Positions 24,081 to 32,293 of a stretch of DNA of 42,147 bases are shown here, in pieces. The DNA is from a virus. The translations under genes and the position numbers were made by a program. The DNA lies in the IMG/VR virus record IMGVR_UViG_3300011113_000734, positions 1 through 42,147 of that record. One strand, given 5' to 3'. Each line of letters begins with the position of its first letter. The first letter of the stretch is position 1. The notes under the pieces were generated by a model, which saw nothing but the letters and a program-made list of their open reading frames with translations, did no database searches and had not been told where the DNA came from.

Positions 24081-24512
24081 TCAGGTGCCGCTGAAAGCAA
24101 CTGAACCGGATCCTGGAAGAACGATAAAGTTCACGCCGTCAGAGATGAGAGCGACTGATGCGCCGACGACACCTTGCAGTGTGAGCTTACTACCATTTTT
24201 TACGTTGCCGGCTGTGGGATCGCCGAGCACGAAGACCTTGGTTCCCGCAGCTTCGGCAGAGCCTGTGAGAAAGTGGGCTTGTGCTGATGTGCTTCTGAAG
24301 ACGAAGACGCCACCGAGTGATTCTGAGGCTGTGGGCATCTTCACTTCGGCTGCGCTTCCACCTGCGATGGTGTACGCACCGGGAAGCGATGCTGTGTTTG
24401 TGGTGACGAGTGCCACAGCAGCAGAGACTGTGGGTGTGTGCTGGAGAACGACGCCGTCTCCAGACTTGATTTGATTGAGACCTTGTGTATCTGTGATTGT
24501 AATCTTGGCCAT
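24081..24512 (-). CDS. Probable capsid decoration or small head protein
   Basis: A 143-residue protein, rich in Ala, Gly, Val, Ser and Thr with strand-like alternation (KLTLQGVVGASVALISDGVN, then FIVLPGSGSVAF). It starts MAKITITDTQGLNQIKSGDG and has no signal peptide. Small beta-rich proteins of this type next to the major capsid gene are often head decoration or fibre proteins, which is the basis of the call. AGGAG before the ATG at 24512, a candidate promoter about 110 bases upstream, and a strong terminator after it make it a separate highly expressed unit. Separated from the capsid gene by a homing endonuclease insertion. Confidence 0.55.
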   Translation of the reverse strand: MAKITITDTQGLNQIKSGDGVVLQHTPTVSAAVALVTTNTASLPGAYTIAGGSAAEVKMPTASESLGGVFVFRSTSAQAHFLTGSAEAAGTKVFVLGDPTAGNVKNGSKLTLQGVVGASVALISDGVNFIVLPGSGSVAFSGT

Positions 24513-24619
24513 TTTGAGCTCCTAATAATTTCTGTGAATGTTCTTGCGCCGGTTTGTTTTGCTGATCAGCGCTCCGACGCGAATTTAAATATGAAGTTCG
24601 TAGTCAAAAATGAGCAAAT

Positions 24620-24647
24620 ATTATAGACGATCAACGAATTTCGTAAA
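24620..24647 (-). promoter_or_regulatory. Candidate promoter for the decoration-type gene
   Basis: On the minus strand TTTACG (24647-24642) and a perfect TATAAT (24625-24620) are 16 bases apart, in the 154-base gap between the homing endonuclease stop and the ATG at 24512. The leader would be about 100 bases. Confidence 0.4.
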
Positions 24648-24666
24648 ACACAAGGGACGCGCTGAT

Positions 24667-25494
24667 TCAAGACAGCTCTGCATCCTCCGGGGCGAGCATC
24701 ACCACGAACCACCAATTGCGCTTCTCACAGAAAGCCTTCGCGGCGTCCCACTTGGCCTGGTCCACGGCGTCGTGGCGACCCTTCACCTCGTACAGGGTGC
24801 GGTCGTCACGGCCGAAGAAGTCGGGGACGTAAGTCCGAGTGGTGCCGTCGGGGTGGGTGTAGGGAATCTGGATGCCGTGGTTCTTGGTGACGTGGTACTG
24901 GCGAGACACGCAGGCCTGGTAGAACGCTGACTCCCAAGACGAGTGCATGTGCTCCTCCTCGCCGGTCCACGGGCTGATCAGGGTCTCACGCTTGAAGGGA
25001 GCGTGCGGTCCGATCTTGTTGTCAGCCAAGAGCTGCACGGCACGAGCGGAGGCTTCTTGCCGGAGGACGGGTGCGAGGGGCGACTCAGCCCAGAAGCGGT
25101 GGACGGATTCTGTCTGTTTCTTTATTGCCTCAGGAGTTTTTGAAAGAGGATTCATCTTTTTTATTCTCTTTTTTGCTACATCTGGGTGTTTTGACATGAA
25201 TTCTTTCATGTTTACAGAGTTCTTCCTCCCGATCTTCGCCTTCTCTTCTTCAGATTTGATTCTGCCATGTGCGTGATGTCCGTGAATAAATCGGGTAAAA
25301 TCCTTTAAGGCAATATTCCACTTATTTTTGGAACCACATCCACAAGCACAGTGTGGAGCTTGTCCACCGTATTTCCACTTGAGCACGTATTCTTGCGCGT
25401 TGATCTTGTGACATCGAATGTGTCTTAAGACGAACTCTAATGAATCGAATTCAGTATTACACTCTTTACAGACATTGTCAATTTCAGTTAACAT
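24667..25494 (-). CDS. Free-standing homing endonuclease, zinc finger plus PD-(D/E)xK type (copy 2)
   Basis: A 275-residue protein with the same plan as the one at 5384-6301: C2H2-like finger (C9, C12, H25, H29), CACGCG at 49-54, a NUMOD3-like Lys/Ser-rich linker (EEEKAKIGRKNSVNM, then SKTPEAIKKQTESV) and a PD-(D/E)xK core with E188 (SSWESAF), D225 (YVPDFFG) and E236-x-K238 (LYEVKG). Sequence identity to copy 1 looks low outside these motifs. Base composition changes sharply inside the gene: the nuclease half (24667 to about 25100) is GC-rich, while the finger and linker half (about 25140-25494) is AT-rich. This suggests a join of two sources. It lies just after the capsid gene terminator. 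Confidence 0.8.
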   Translation of the reverse strand: MLTEIDNVCKECNTEFDSLEFVLRHIRCHKINAQEYVLKWKYGGQAPHCACGCGSKNKWNIALKDFTRFIHGHHAHGRIKSEEEKAKIGRKNSVNMKEFMSKHPDVAKKRIKKMNPLSKTPEAIKKQTESVHRFWAESPLAPVLRQEASARAVQLLADNKIGPHAPFKRETLISPWTGEEEHMHSSWESAFYQACVSRQYHVTKNHGIQIPYTHPDGTTRTYVPDFFGRDDRTLYEVKGRHDAVDQAKWDAAKAFCEKRNWWFVVMLAPEDAELS

Positions 25495-25533
25495 ATAACT
25501 ATTATATATACATCAACTGAATGTTTATAAACT

Positions 25534-25558
25534 ACAAAGGCCACCTTTTGGGTGGCCT
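25534..25558 (-). terminator. Terminator after the major capsid gene
   Basis: AGGCCACC (25538-25545) and GGTGGCCT (25551-25558) form a perfect 8-bp stem with a 5-base loop. The T run after it is short (TTTGTAGTTT). It lies 39 bases after the capsid gene stop and upstream of the homing endonuclease. Confidence 0.75.
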
Positions 25559-25596
25559 CTGCAGATCTTAGGATATGAATTCAGATGATATTCATG

Positions 25597-27453
25597 TCAT
25601 ATCACGTTCATGTCCAAGCATGTGACAGTTCCGAAGAAATCGCTGCGGACCATCTTCTTGCCGTAGCGAGTCATTACGCCTTTGCGTGGCGTGAAATCTT
25701 CTGGCGCGAAGATGGTGGGTGTCACGATGAGTGGCACGTAGGGAGCGTAGACGTAGCCGGTCTCGAGGTAGCTGCCGCCCTTGTAGCCGACGAGGATCTT
25801 GTTTCTAACGAAGTAAGGATCCTTGTAGACTGTGAAGCGGTTGCTCACGGAACCGATGTTCTCTGCACCGATGGAGAACGGAGCTCCAACTTGTCCCTCA
25901 CCGTCGATGGAAAGCTTGGGCTTGTAGAGGACCGAGCTCTCGAGGATGGTGGCGACGTCCGGTCCGCAGACGAGGAAGTTTGCGCTTCCACGGAGTGTCT
26001 TGCGGTGGATGGTGTTGGCAACGTCGATGATCGTCTCGACGAGGGTCTCGTACCACTCGCGGACTGTGCCTGTGAAGGCCGGTCCGATTTGGAATGCGTC
26101 AGCGAGTGTCTCGCGAACGCCTGTGGTCTTGTTGACGAAGCGACCGGGTGAGCGGCTCCAGTAGTAGTTGGCGCCGTTGGCTGCTGTGACGAGGTCGTTG
26201 AGGATCTCGCGGTCGATCTCGAGAGCGATCTGCTCGGAGAGGATCGAGGTGAGCTCAACCTCTGCGTCCATCGAGTGATAGGCGTTGAGGTCTTGCGCGA
26301 GTTCCGGTGACCAGCGAGCACGGAGCTTGCGGGTCTCAGCTGTCACAGCGATCGACTCGATGCGGATGTCGATCTCTGGGATTGCCGGGGCCGGGTTTGT
26401 TCCGAAGTCGGACTCGAAGGAAGGCACTGTGACGGTTGAACCCACTGTGCTGTCGACCGAGAGGCCGGCTGCAGTCACGAATGAACCGCGGAGTGAGCTG
26501 CCAACTGCTGAGAGAGCGTTGCCGTTTGCACCCTTGAGCACCATGAGAACGTGTGTTCCGTTGAGTGCATCAGCTGTGAAGACGGAGCCTGTCCAGTTAC
26601 CGCGCTTGTTGAGGCGGCGGAGGTTGAGGACGCCGCTGCCACCTTGGTAAGTCTCGCCCCATGCTGTGGCGTTGGTCACTGTACCGAAGACTGCGAGGTG
26701 CTCGACGGCGAGCTTGTCCATCTTGTCGAAGCCGGAGCCTGTGATGGCCATGACTGCGAAAGTGAGGTCGAGGTCGTTGTTCTGCACTGCTGCTTGGACC
26801 TGTGGGTCGAAGTCAGTGAAGCGAGCGTTTGAACCGCTGAGCTGGCTGTCAGATGTGATCATCAAGCTTGCAGCGAATGTGTCGCCATTGGCGCCACCGA
26901 AAGCACCGAGCGCCGCGAGGTTCTCGCCTGTGAACGAGCCAGAGGTGCGGGAGTAGCCGGTGCCGACGAGGTCGTACATACCGCCAGCTGCGAGAGATCC
27001 TGATTGGACGCCCTTGCCGCGTGGGTTGTTGTAGATAGATTGACCTGATGTGTATGTTGCGTCGCCGGCGTTTGCTCCACCCTTGGTTGTACCGTAGGTA
27101 TAATCAAGGTAGAAGATGAGTCCTGATGGAAGGCTCATCGGTTGGATTGAAACGAGCTCGTTGGCGACAAGGCCACCGAACACGCGGCGGACGATTGGGA
27201 ATGCGATGTTGCTGAAGCCCTGAATCTGTCCGCTGGTTGCAACGTTGCCGCCACCGGTTGAGAGAGCTGAGCTCTCCTTGAGGACCTGTGCAGCCTGGTT
27301 CTCGAGAAGCTGTGCCATCATCTCGCGGCGTGTGCCGTCGAGACCGCGGAGGAGACCTGTGCGGCTCCACTTCTCTGTTAAACGGGCACGCTCAGCACCG
27401 ACGTGCTTCTCGCGGATACCCTGTGCAAGTTGATCTAAGCTAAAATACTTCAT
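25597..27453 (-). CDS. gp23: Major capsid protein (gp23-like)
   Basis: A 618-residue HK97-fold capsid protein of the T4 gp23 family (T4: 521 aa). Landmarks: LTEKWSRTGLL and QLLENQAAQVLKES near the N-terminus, then FPIVRRVFGGLVANELVSIQ, PSGLIFYLDYTYG, the conserved ARWSPELAQDLNAYHSMDAE helix and IALEIDREILNDL, and the C-terminal GYVYAPYVPLIVTPTI. LKE60 before Ser61 fits the gp21 cleavage rule, close to the T4 site after residue 65, so the first 60 residues are probably removed on maturation. The region about residues 130-330 is an insertion-like, Gly/Ser-rich section. It follows the scaffold gene and has an AGGAG site and the highest GC content of the window, as expected of a strongly expressed gene. 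Confidence 0.96.
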   Translation of the reverse strand: MKYFSLDQLAQGIREKHVGAERARLTEKWSRTGLLRGLDGTRREMMAQLLENQAAQVLKESSALSTGGGNVATSGQIQGFSNIAFPIVRRVFGGLVANELVSIQPMSLPSGLIFYLDYTYGTTKGGANAGDATYTSGQSIYNNPRGKGVQSGSLAAGGMYDLVGTGYSRTSGSFTGENLAALGAFGGANGDTFAASLMITSDSQLSGSNARFTDFDPQVQAAVQNNDLDLTFAVMAITGSGFDKMDKLAVEHLAVFGTVTNATAWGETYQGGSGVLNLRRLNKRGNWTGSVFTADALNGTHVLMVLKGANGNALSAVGSSLRGSFVTAAGLSVDSTVGSTVTVPSFESDFGTNPAPAIPEIDIRIESIAVTAETRKLRARWSPELAQDLNAYHSMDAEVELTSILSEQIALEIDREILNDLVTAANGANYYWSRSPGRFVNKTTGVRETLADAFQIGPAFTGTVREWYETLVETIIDVANTIHRKTLRGSANFLVCGPDVATILESSVLYKPKLSIDGEGQVGAPFSIGAENIGSVSNRFTVYKDPYFVRNKILVGYKGGSYLETGYVYAPYVPLIVTPTIFAPEDFTPRKGVMTRYGKKMVRSDFFGTVTCLDMNVI

Positions 27454-27506
27454 TTTAAATTGACTCCTAAAAAAATCTAAAGTTGGTTTGTTGTTAAAAG
27501 TTCACA

Positions 27507-29537
27507 TCACTTAATGATGCCCGCGAGCTTCGCCCAACGCTCAGCTTCGAAGCCTTCGTTGAGTGTAGTTGTTGTCGCCGCGGGACGCGCGGGACGTGAT
27601 GAAGATCCAATGACTCCGCGTGAAGCTGACTCGGTCATTGCGCGACCTGTAGATCCACCTTGGAGGGCCTTCACCAAGCTCTCATAGACAAGCTTCGCCT
27701 CACGAACGTTCTGTGCCTCGTCGAGACGCTCAATCACCTCGGCCTTTTGGCGCTTGGTGAGCGACTCATTCTGAAGCAGCTTGTTTGTGAAGAGTAGCTT
27801 CGCGTTGAACAGATTCATTTCTGCCAACTTATCACGGAGTTCGACGGTGTTCTCCGCTAACCGTGTGGTTCCACCATTCTTGGAGGATCCATTGCGAGCA
27901 GTTGCTTCTGCGAGCATGCCCTGTAATTTTCTTGTGCGAAGGACTGACTCGTTGAATTGGGTAGCATAGTAATCGTACGCTTCCTTCATCTGCTTAGCTT
28001 TCTTCTGCTTTTGCTGAGCTTCCTTCATCTTTTGCTCGGCATCCTTCTTCTTCTGCTGAGCTTCCTTCATCTTCTTCTGCTTAGCTTGTTGCTGAGCTTC
28101 CTTCATCTTCTGTTGTGCGTCCTTCTTCTTCTGCTGAGCTTCCTTCTGTTGCTTCTTGACAGCTTGAGCAGCTTGACCTGCCTTCTTCTTGGCCTCGGTC
28201 TGAATGCGAATCTCAGAAGCAAGACGACGCTTGATTGATTCTTTCATCTTCTTCTCGTCTTTTTCTTCGTCTTTTTCTTCGCTAGCTTCGTCAAGATCAA
28301 GGTCACCTTCCTTGTCCTTCTTGTCTTGCTTGTCAGCTTCGTCCATGTCCACGTCCATTCCCTGGTCCGTGTCGTACTCTTCGTCGAGGTCGCCTTCTTC
28401 ATCGCTCTTGCCGGCTTCATCCATGTCTACATCGGCATCCATGTCCATTCCCTGGTCCATGTCGTACTCTTCGTCGAGGTCGCCATCGGCCTCAGAGAGG
28501 TCCATCTCAAGAGGATCGCCAAGATCCTCATCCTCAAGGTCACCGAGGTCTCCGGGTCCGTGGCCGTCCGCTGAAGGAACTGCCTCCTCACGGAGTGCTC
28601 TCATACGTGAAATCTCTTTACGAAGCATGTTCTCATCAATTTCGACGACAACGTCGCCCTTTAACCATCGTGTTTCCATTTTTTCTTCCTCTTTTTCTTC
28701 GGAGCTTTCCTCTCCTTCTTCAGTTTCTTCGGTATCTTCTTCGTCTTCGCCCTCATCGCCAAAAACGTCTTCACCCTCAGCTTCTTCGCCTTCTTCTTCG
28801 GGTTCTTCACCTTCTTCTTCTTCGGCGCCGCCAGACACGAGTTCAATCTCGACATCATCGAGGTTCAAATCGTCCGGAAGTCCCTTGAGGGTAAGAGTTA
28901 CGTCTTCTTCATTGAGTGAAAATTTCTTTTTCATGTTCGTTTCCTGCTCCATGAGCGTTTTGAGCGTTTTATGACATTCCTTCAATCGTTGAATCAAATT
29001 TTGCGTGTTTGAAGAATTCTTCAATGTTGAATACATATCTTCAACTTCAGAAATTGTTGACACCAGACCCACCAAATAGCTCTTGGTCTCACGTAGCACA
29101 GCACTTGCTTTTGAAAAATTGTGTATCTTGTTCTCAAGTTTTCTTAAAGCAGACTCAGCCTTAACTACATTGATTTTATTAGATGGAACTAAAGCATCGA
29201 CTGCCTGCTCATCATCCATGCTCAAAGCGTAATCTTCATCTTCAGGTGATGCAAGCATACTTAAATCAAGAGTAATCTTGCCCTCGTCGTCAGGCATAGA
29301 GATAGCTGCATCAATTGGGTCTGCATCTGCTGGTACAACCTCAGGCATGTCGTCTAATAAAAGCTCATCTTCTTCAGAATCGTTGCTTTTATCCGCCTCA
29401 CCAAGAAGTTGATTCTCAATGAGATCTTTTATTCTAGGCGTAACAGCCTCTAGAATTGCACGCTTGGCATTGTCTTCAGCTATTTCTTTTAGCTTCTTAA
29501 CATCTGCCAGTGCCTCCTCATATAATTGCTTGCTCAT
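27507..29537 (-). CDS. gp22: Prohead core scaffolding protein (gp22-like)
   Basis: A 676-residue, very charged protein located between the internal proteins and the capsid gene, as T4 gp22 is. Layout: a helical N-terminus with LLGE47 followed by Ala48 (a gp21-type cut site), a coiled coil (about 130-200), a Glu/Asp-rich stretch (about 235-420) with a near-repeat of DLDEEYD..DQGMD units, a Lys/Ala/Gln-rich stretch of KKMKEAQQ repeats (about 450-520) and a conserved C-terminus (LRDKLAEMNLFNAKLLFTNK, then ERWAKLAGIIK). Gp22-type proteins fill the prohead and are cut to peptides by the gp21 protease. Length and repeats exceed T4 gp22 (269 aa), so it may have merged other core functions. Confidence 0.85.
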   Translation of the reverse strand: MSKQLYEEALADVKKLKEIAEDNAKRAILEAVTPRIKDLIENQLLGEADKSNDSEEDELLLDDMPEVVPADADPIDAAISMPDDEGKITLDLSMLASPEDEDYALSMDDEQAVDALVPSNKINVVKAESALRKLENKIHNFSKASAVLRETKSYLVGLVSTISEVEDMYSTLKNSSNTQNLIQRLKECHKTLKTLMEQETNMKKKFSLNEEDVTLTLKGLPDDLNLDDVEIELVSGGAEEEEGEEPEEEGEEAEGEDVFGDEGEDEEDTEETEEGEESSEEKEEEKMETRWLKGDVVVEIDENMLRKEISRMRALREEAVPSADGHGPGDLGDLEDEDLGDPLEMDLSEADGDLDEEYDMDQGMDMDADVDMDEAGKSDEEGDLDEEYDTDQGMDVDMDEADKQDKKDKEGDLDLDEASEEKDEEKDEKKMKESIKRRLASEIRIQTEAKKKAGQAAQAVKKQQKEAQQKKKDAQQKMKEAQQQAKQKKMKEAQQKKKDAEQKMKEAQQKQKKAKQMKEAYDYYATQFNESVLRTRKLQGMLAEATARNGSSKNGGTTRLAENTVELRDKLAEMNLFNAKLLFTNKLLQNESLTKRQKAEVIERLDEAQNVREAKLVYESLVKALQGGSTGRAMTESASRGVIGSSSRPARPAATTTTLNEGFEAERWAKLAGIIK
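27980..28160 (-). repeat. In-gene KKMKEAQQ-type repeats in the scaffold
   Basis: Imperfect tandem units on the minus strand coding for Lys-Lys-(Met/Asp)-Lys/Ala-Glu-Ala-Gln-Gln. They are in frame and predicted to be a long basic helix. Slippage between copies would change protein length. Confidence 0.7.
28352..28484 (-). repeat. Two near-identical 43-bp repeats in the acidic part of the scaffold
   Basis: Bases 28352-28394 and 28442-28484 differ at only about two positions and are spaced 90 bp, a multiple of three. They code for the acidic EEYD...DQGMD units of the scaffold protein. Confidence 0.75.
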
Positions 29538-29683
29538 TTGGATCCTTTCAAATTACCGGTGTCATATTGTCAATAACTAATTATTCATCACACATGCTAA
29601 ATTATGCTGTAATTTATCTTTAGGTACGCCCAGATACTAAAAATTTAATTTTTCATAGAGAAATTTTATGATTAAATTAACAA

Positions 29684-30352
29684 TTAAGCTGTTTCTAGCA
29701 ACTTTTTACTAGACCCTAAACTTACAACTGAAACAATAGAAAGAGAACCTACTTGTCGACTTGCATCGTGCGGTGATAAAGTGCCTAAATTCTCTTTGTC
29801 GTCTGACGTTTTTGGAATGATCAAGTTGGGCTTGTAACCATCTTTTCCTGTTGCATCCCTGGTATCTACTTTATTATCAAATAGAAACTTAAAATTAACA
29901 GCGTCTTTAATTGCGCCAGGGGAAATTAAAACTGGCATGTAAGAATTAGAAGCGACGGCTTTGTCGTCTAATTTGGACGTATCGGGCAAATCATTTATTC
30001 CGTTGCCTGTAAAATAAACTAGACTCTCAGGTAATCCGGTCACAGGATCTTTAGCTAGTTCCTTGTCTACTTTAAGATCTTTAACAACGTCTTTTGAGAT
30101 CGGACTTGTATAAAGATCATCAATTAGATTTTTAACGTAGTTTTGAGTAACAGAGGATGCTGCATTAGTATTTGATTCTTGATTTGATTTGTCAGTTGCG
30201 CCATAAAAAATCCCGGGATTGCTTTCAGCCCCGGGATTAATCATTGGATTAGTATTAAAATTTCTGTGCAATCTTTTTAATTTTGCACTTTGCCCAGATG
30301 AGAAAGCATATTGCACGTAGTCAGTATATCTTCCTTTACCTGGGCCGGACAT
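29684..30352 (-). CDS. GPG-start structural-type protein A
   Basis: A 222-residue protein starting MSGPGKGRYTDY, clearly related to the next upstream gene (MPGPGSGRYTNY). Both contain a KPN(L/Y) segment and a C-terminal LG(T/S)(L/Q)SPH motif, so they are probably tandem duplicates. Composition is polar (Asn, Asp, Ser), no signal peptide or membrane segment. It sits 146 bases upstream of the scaffold, in the position of small core or capsid proteins in T4-like head clusters. Function unknown. Confidence 0.65.
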   Translation of the reverse strand: MSGPGKGRYTDYVQYAFSSGQSAKLKRLHRNFNTNPMINPGAESNPGIFYGATDKSNQESNTNAASSVTQNYVKNLIDDLYTSPISKDVVKDLKVDKELAKDPVTGLPESLVYFTGNGINDLPDTSKLDDKAVASNSYMPVLISPGAIKDAVNFKFLFDNKVDTRDATGKDGYKPNLIIPKTSDDKENLGTLSPHDASRQVGSLSIVSVVSLGSSKKLLETA

Positions 30353-30370
30353 TTTTAACTCAAACTAATA

Positions 30371-30898
30371 TCAAGCTTTTGGTTCTGCTGAACCTTTTGA
30401 CACGCCCATGACCAAATCGGCACCAATCGGTGAAACACCAATTCCAGGGGCAGTCAAGTGCGGTGATTGTGATCCAAGATTTTGTGAGTCTTGAGATCCG
30501 ACACCATTTGAAACAACGTAGTTTGGCTTGACGTCTGTGACAGAAATGTTTCCTCCTGTCTTGGTCTTTGGATCAACGTTAATTGATCCTTCGACTGCTC
30601 CTGGCGAGCTGACATCGGGAACAAACGCATTGCCCGGTCCACCGGGAACTTTTGCATTAACATCGCCAAAATTAGGCGATGATCCATAAGCCATGTCAAC
30701 TCCTGCGGGAAACATTTGCTTGTCTCCTGCACCAGCCTCAAGAGCCTTTACAGCATTTGCTACGAGATCCTTTTGAAAATCTCCTTTTTCAGCTGCTGCT
30801 TTGTTATTAAAAAGAGCAAGTCTTTTCTGATAAGCTGCTGCGCTCGCAGCGTCTAGCGGTGTATAATTTGTGTATCTACCTGATCCTGGGCCGGGCAT
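30371..30898 (-). CDS. GPG-start structural-type protein B
   Basis: A 175-residue paralogue of the downstream gene. N-terminus MPGPGSGRYTNYTPLDAASA, then an Ala/Lys-rich helix, a Gly/Pro/Asn-rich middle part and the LGSQSPH motif (compare LGTLSPH in protein A). It lies 18 bases upstream of protein A in the head cluster. No enzyme motif. Probably a virion or prohead component, by position only. Confidence 0.65.
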   Translation of the reverse strand: MPGPGSGRYTNYTPLDAASAAAYQKRLALFNNKAAAEKGDFQKDLVANAVKALEAGAGDKQMFPAGVDMAYGSSPNFGDVNAKVPGGPGNAFVPDVSSPGAVEGSINVDPKTKTGGNISVTDVKPNYVVSNGVGSQDSQNLGSQSPHLTAPGIGVSPIGADLVMGVSKGSAEPKA

Positions 30899-30921
30899 GT
30901 TAGTCTTCCTTTTCTAGTTAA

Positions 30922-31164
30922 TCAACCTTGTATCCAAGACTTCTTCATCTCTGTGATCTTTTGAAGACGTCGACGTAGACGAGTCTCTTCAATCTTAAGC
31001 GCCTTTATGAAGTCAATTGAAAGTTCATGCGCTTTGTCAGAACCAAGCTCATCGGCGTCTAATTCAACAGCGTCCTTCGCTCGGTCTTCTGTTGACTCCA
31101 TGTCACCGAACTTGGAAACTTCTTCTTCAATAATTTGCTTTAAAAGCTTACTTGTTAATTTCAT
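30922..31164 (-). CDS. Small leader-bearing protein 2
   Basis: An 80-residue protein starting MKLTSKLLKQIIEEEVSKFG, the shared leader helix of this phage's small head-cluster proteins. The rest is acidic then basic helix (LSIDFIKALKIEETRLRRRL). IEE14 is followed by Glu15, a poor fit to the gp21 cut rule, so it may not be processed. GAGGT before the ATG at 31164. Probably a core component; inferred from leader and position between GPG proteins and another leader-bearing gene. Confidence 0.6.
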   Translation of the reverse strand: MKLTSKLLKQIIEEEVSKFGDMESTEDRAKDAVELDADELGSDKAHELSIDFIKALKIEETRLRRRLQKITEMKKSWIQG

Positions 31165-31215
31165 TTCAACCTCAATGTGGTTACTGTTACTAAATATTCG
31201 CTAAAGAAAAAATAA

Positions 31216-31650
31216 TTATTTTTTTGGTGAGGGGGCAAAAGCTAGGTTTGCCCATTTTGATGCTACTTCTTCACCGAATAGATCTTCAGGTGCAGCAGAA
31301 GCAACGACCCGCTCTGCTGTGCCTGTGGGTATAGGCGTAAATTTACCGGGAACATCAGACTCTAGCATAGAAGGTAAACTATTTGCTGCAGTGTCAGCTA
31401 AGATTGAAGCCATAATGGGATTACCTGCCGATTCAATCTTAATAGCTTCTTTTAATGCGTTTGATGGCATACGAGCTCTTTCTGCATTTTGTCTTAAGAC
31501 AGCAGAAGAATGAGGCATAACATCTCGTTTTTTAGGAATTTGCTTTTTTATCTCGTTGACTGTGGGCAAAGAAGCTCCCATGCCCTCAGACAAGATCTCG
31601 ACGAGACATTCTTTAACGATTTGTTTTAGATCATTCTTTGTTAGTTTCAT
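31216..31650 (-). CDS. Small leader-bearing protein 3
   Basis: A 144-residue protein starting MKLTKNDLKQIVKECLVEIL, followed by SE22 and Gly23: L-S-E before Gly is a good match to the T4 prohead protease rule. The body is mixed (Lys-rich, then AERARMPSNALKEAIKIE), and it ends in PEDLFGEEVASKWANLAF. It is placed directly after the prohead protease gene. Likely an internal protein of the prohead by leader and context. No ribosome site is obvious at 31650. Confidence 0.6.
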   Translation of the reverse strand: MKLTKNDLKQIVKECLVEILSEGMGASLPTVNEIKKQIPKKRDVMPHSSAVLRQNAERARMPSNALKEAIKIESAGNPIMASILADTAANSLPSMLESDVPGKFTPIPTGTAERVVASAAPEDLFGEEVASKWANLAFAPSPKK

Positions 31651-31679
31651 ATATCATTATATTGGGTTAATAAGTGGAA

Positions 31680-32291
31680 TCACTTCTTAAAACTAAGCAC
31701 ATCGTTTATTATTCTATCAATTCTATCCGACTTATTGAATGCATTTTTCAACTCATTTGGATTGATTGATTTACCCTCTGGCAACATGAATGCGCCTGGT
31801 GTTGAGGGCTCTGATACGAAGTCCCAGCAAATAAGCTGAAAGTCGTCCTGAACAACGTGATAATCCCCCTGCTTCTTGGTTGTACCAACGCCGCGGGAAG
31901 AGATACCGAGCTTGACACCTGACTCAATAAGAGACTGTAATATTTTTCCAGAAGGTGTTTCAAGAATCTCTACTGTACCATAAACTACTTGCTTATCAAG
32001 GTAAGCTTCCTTCACTAAGTGCGACGCATTTTTTAAATTAACAACAGAAGAATCAGGATGGTCTAATTCACCAAGCGCTCTATTTTCAACAATAAACTTT
32101 TGATAGTTTCTAATTTCTCTTTCAAGAATATCAATGGGATAGATTCTACCGTTCTGGTTTAAGGTATCTGCTTTTTGCAGGATGCCTTTCATCATCACTT
32201 TTCCGCCATTCTTTTCACGAGACTCTTTGATCATCTCGGGCGTGTAGTTGAATATTTCGTAAGAATTTAACAGTTTCAGATCGGTAGTCAT
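31680..32291 (-). CDS. gp21: Prohead core protease (gp21-like)
   Basis: A 203-residue protease of the T4 gp21 family (S77, herpesvirus-assemblin-like fold). KGILQKADTLNQNGRIYP and RALGELDHPDSS (His78) and LGISSRGVGTTKK (Ser131 or Ser132) carry the catalytic His and Ser. CWDFVSEPSTPGAFM near residue 165 is also characteristic. It should cut scaffold, capsid and internal proteins after L/I-x-E. The ATG at 32291 is preferred to the GTG at 32297 because AGGAG lies five bases upstream. It overlaps no neighbour and sits between portal-side genes and the core proteins, as in T4. Confidence 0.92.
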   Translation of the reverse strand: MTTDLKLLNSYEIFNYTPEMIKESREKNGGKVMMKGILQKADTLNQNGRIYPIDILEREIRNYQKFIVENRALGELDHPDSSVVNLKNASHLVKEAYLDKQVVYGTVEILETPSGKILQSLIESGVKLGISSRGVGTTKKQGDYHVVQDDFQLICWDFVSEPSTPGAFMLPEGKSINPNELKNAFNKSDRIDRIINDVLSFKK

Positions 32292-32293
32292 GG

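Noticed and set aside
25501-25506. TATAAT seven bases before the second homing endonuclease ATG
   Set aside because: Would imply a leaderless transcript starting on the ATG and has no -35 partner at proper spacing; AT-rich chance match is more likely.
25585-26151. 188-aa open frame on the plus strand opposite the capsid gene
   Set aside because: It is antisense to the strongly conserved gp23-like frame and arises from its GC-rich codon bias; no ribosome site or domain.
27980-28484. CRISPR-like spaced repeats
   Set aside because: The repeats are in frame within the scaffold gene, imperfect and without unique spacers.
28204-28974. 256-aa Ser-rich open frame on the plus strand
   Set aside because: Antisense to the acidic part of the scaffold; Ser-rich because Asp/Glu codons read backwards give Ser and Leu. 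No independent evidence.
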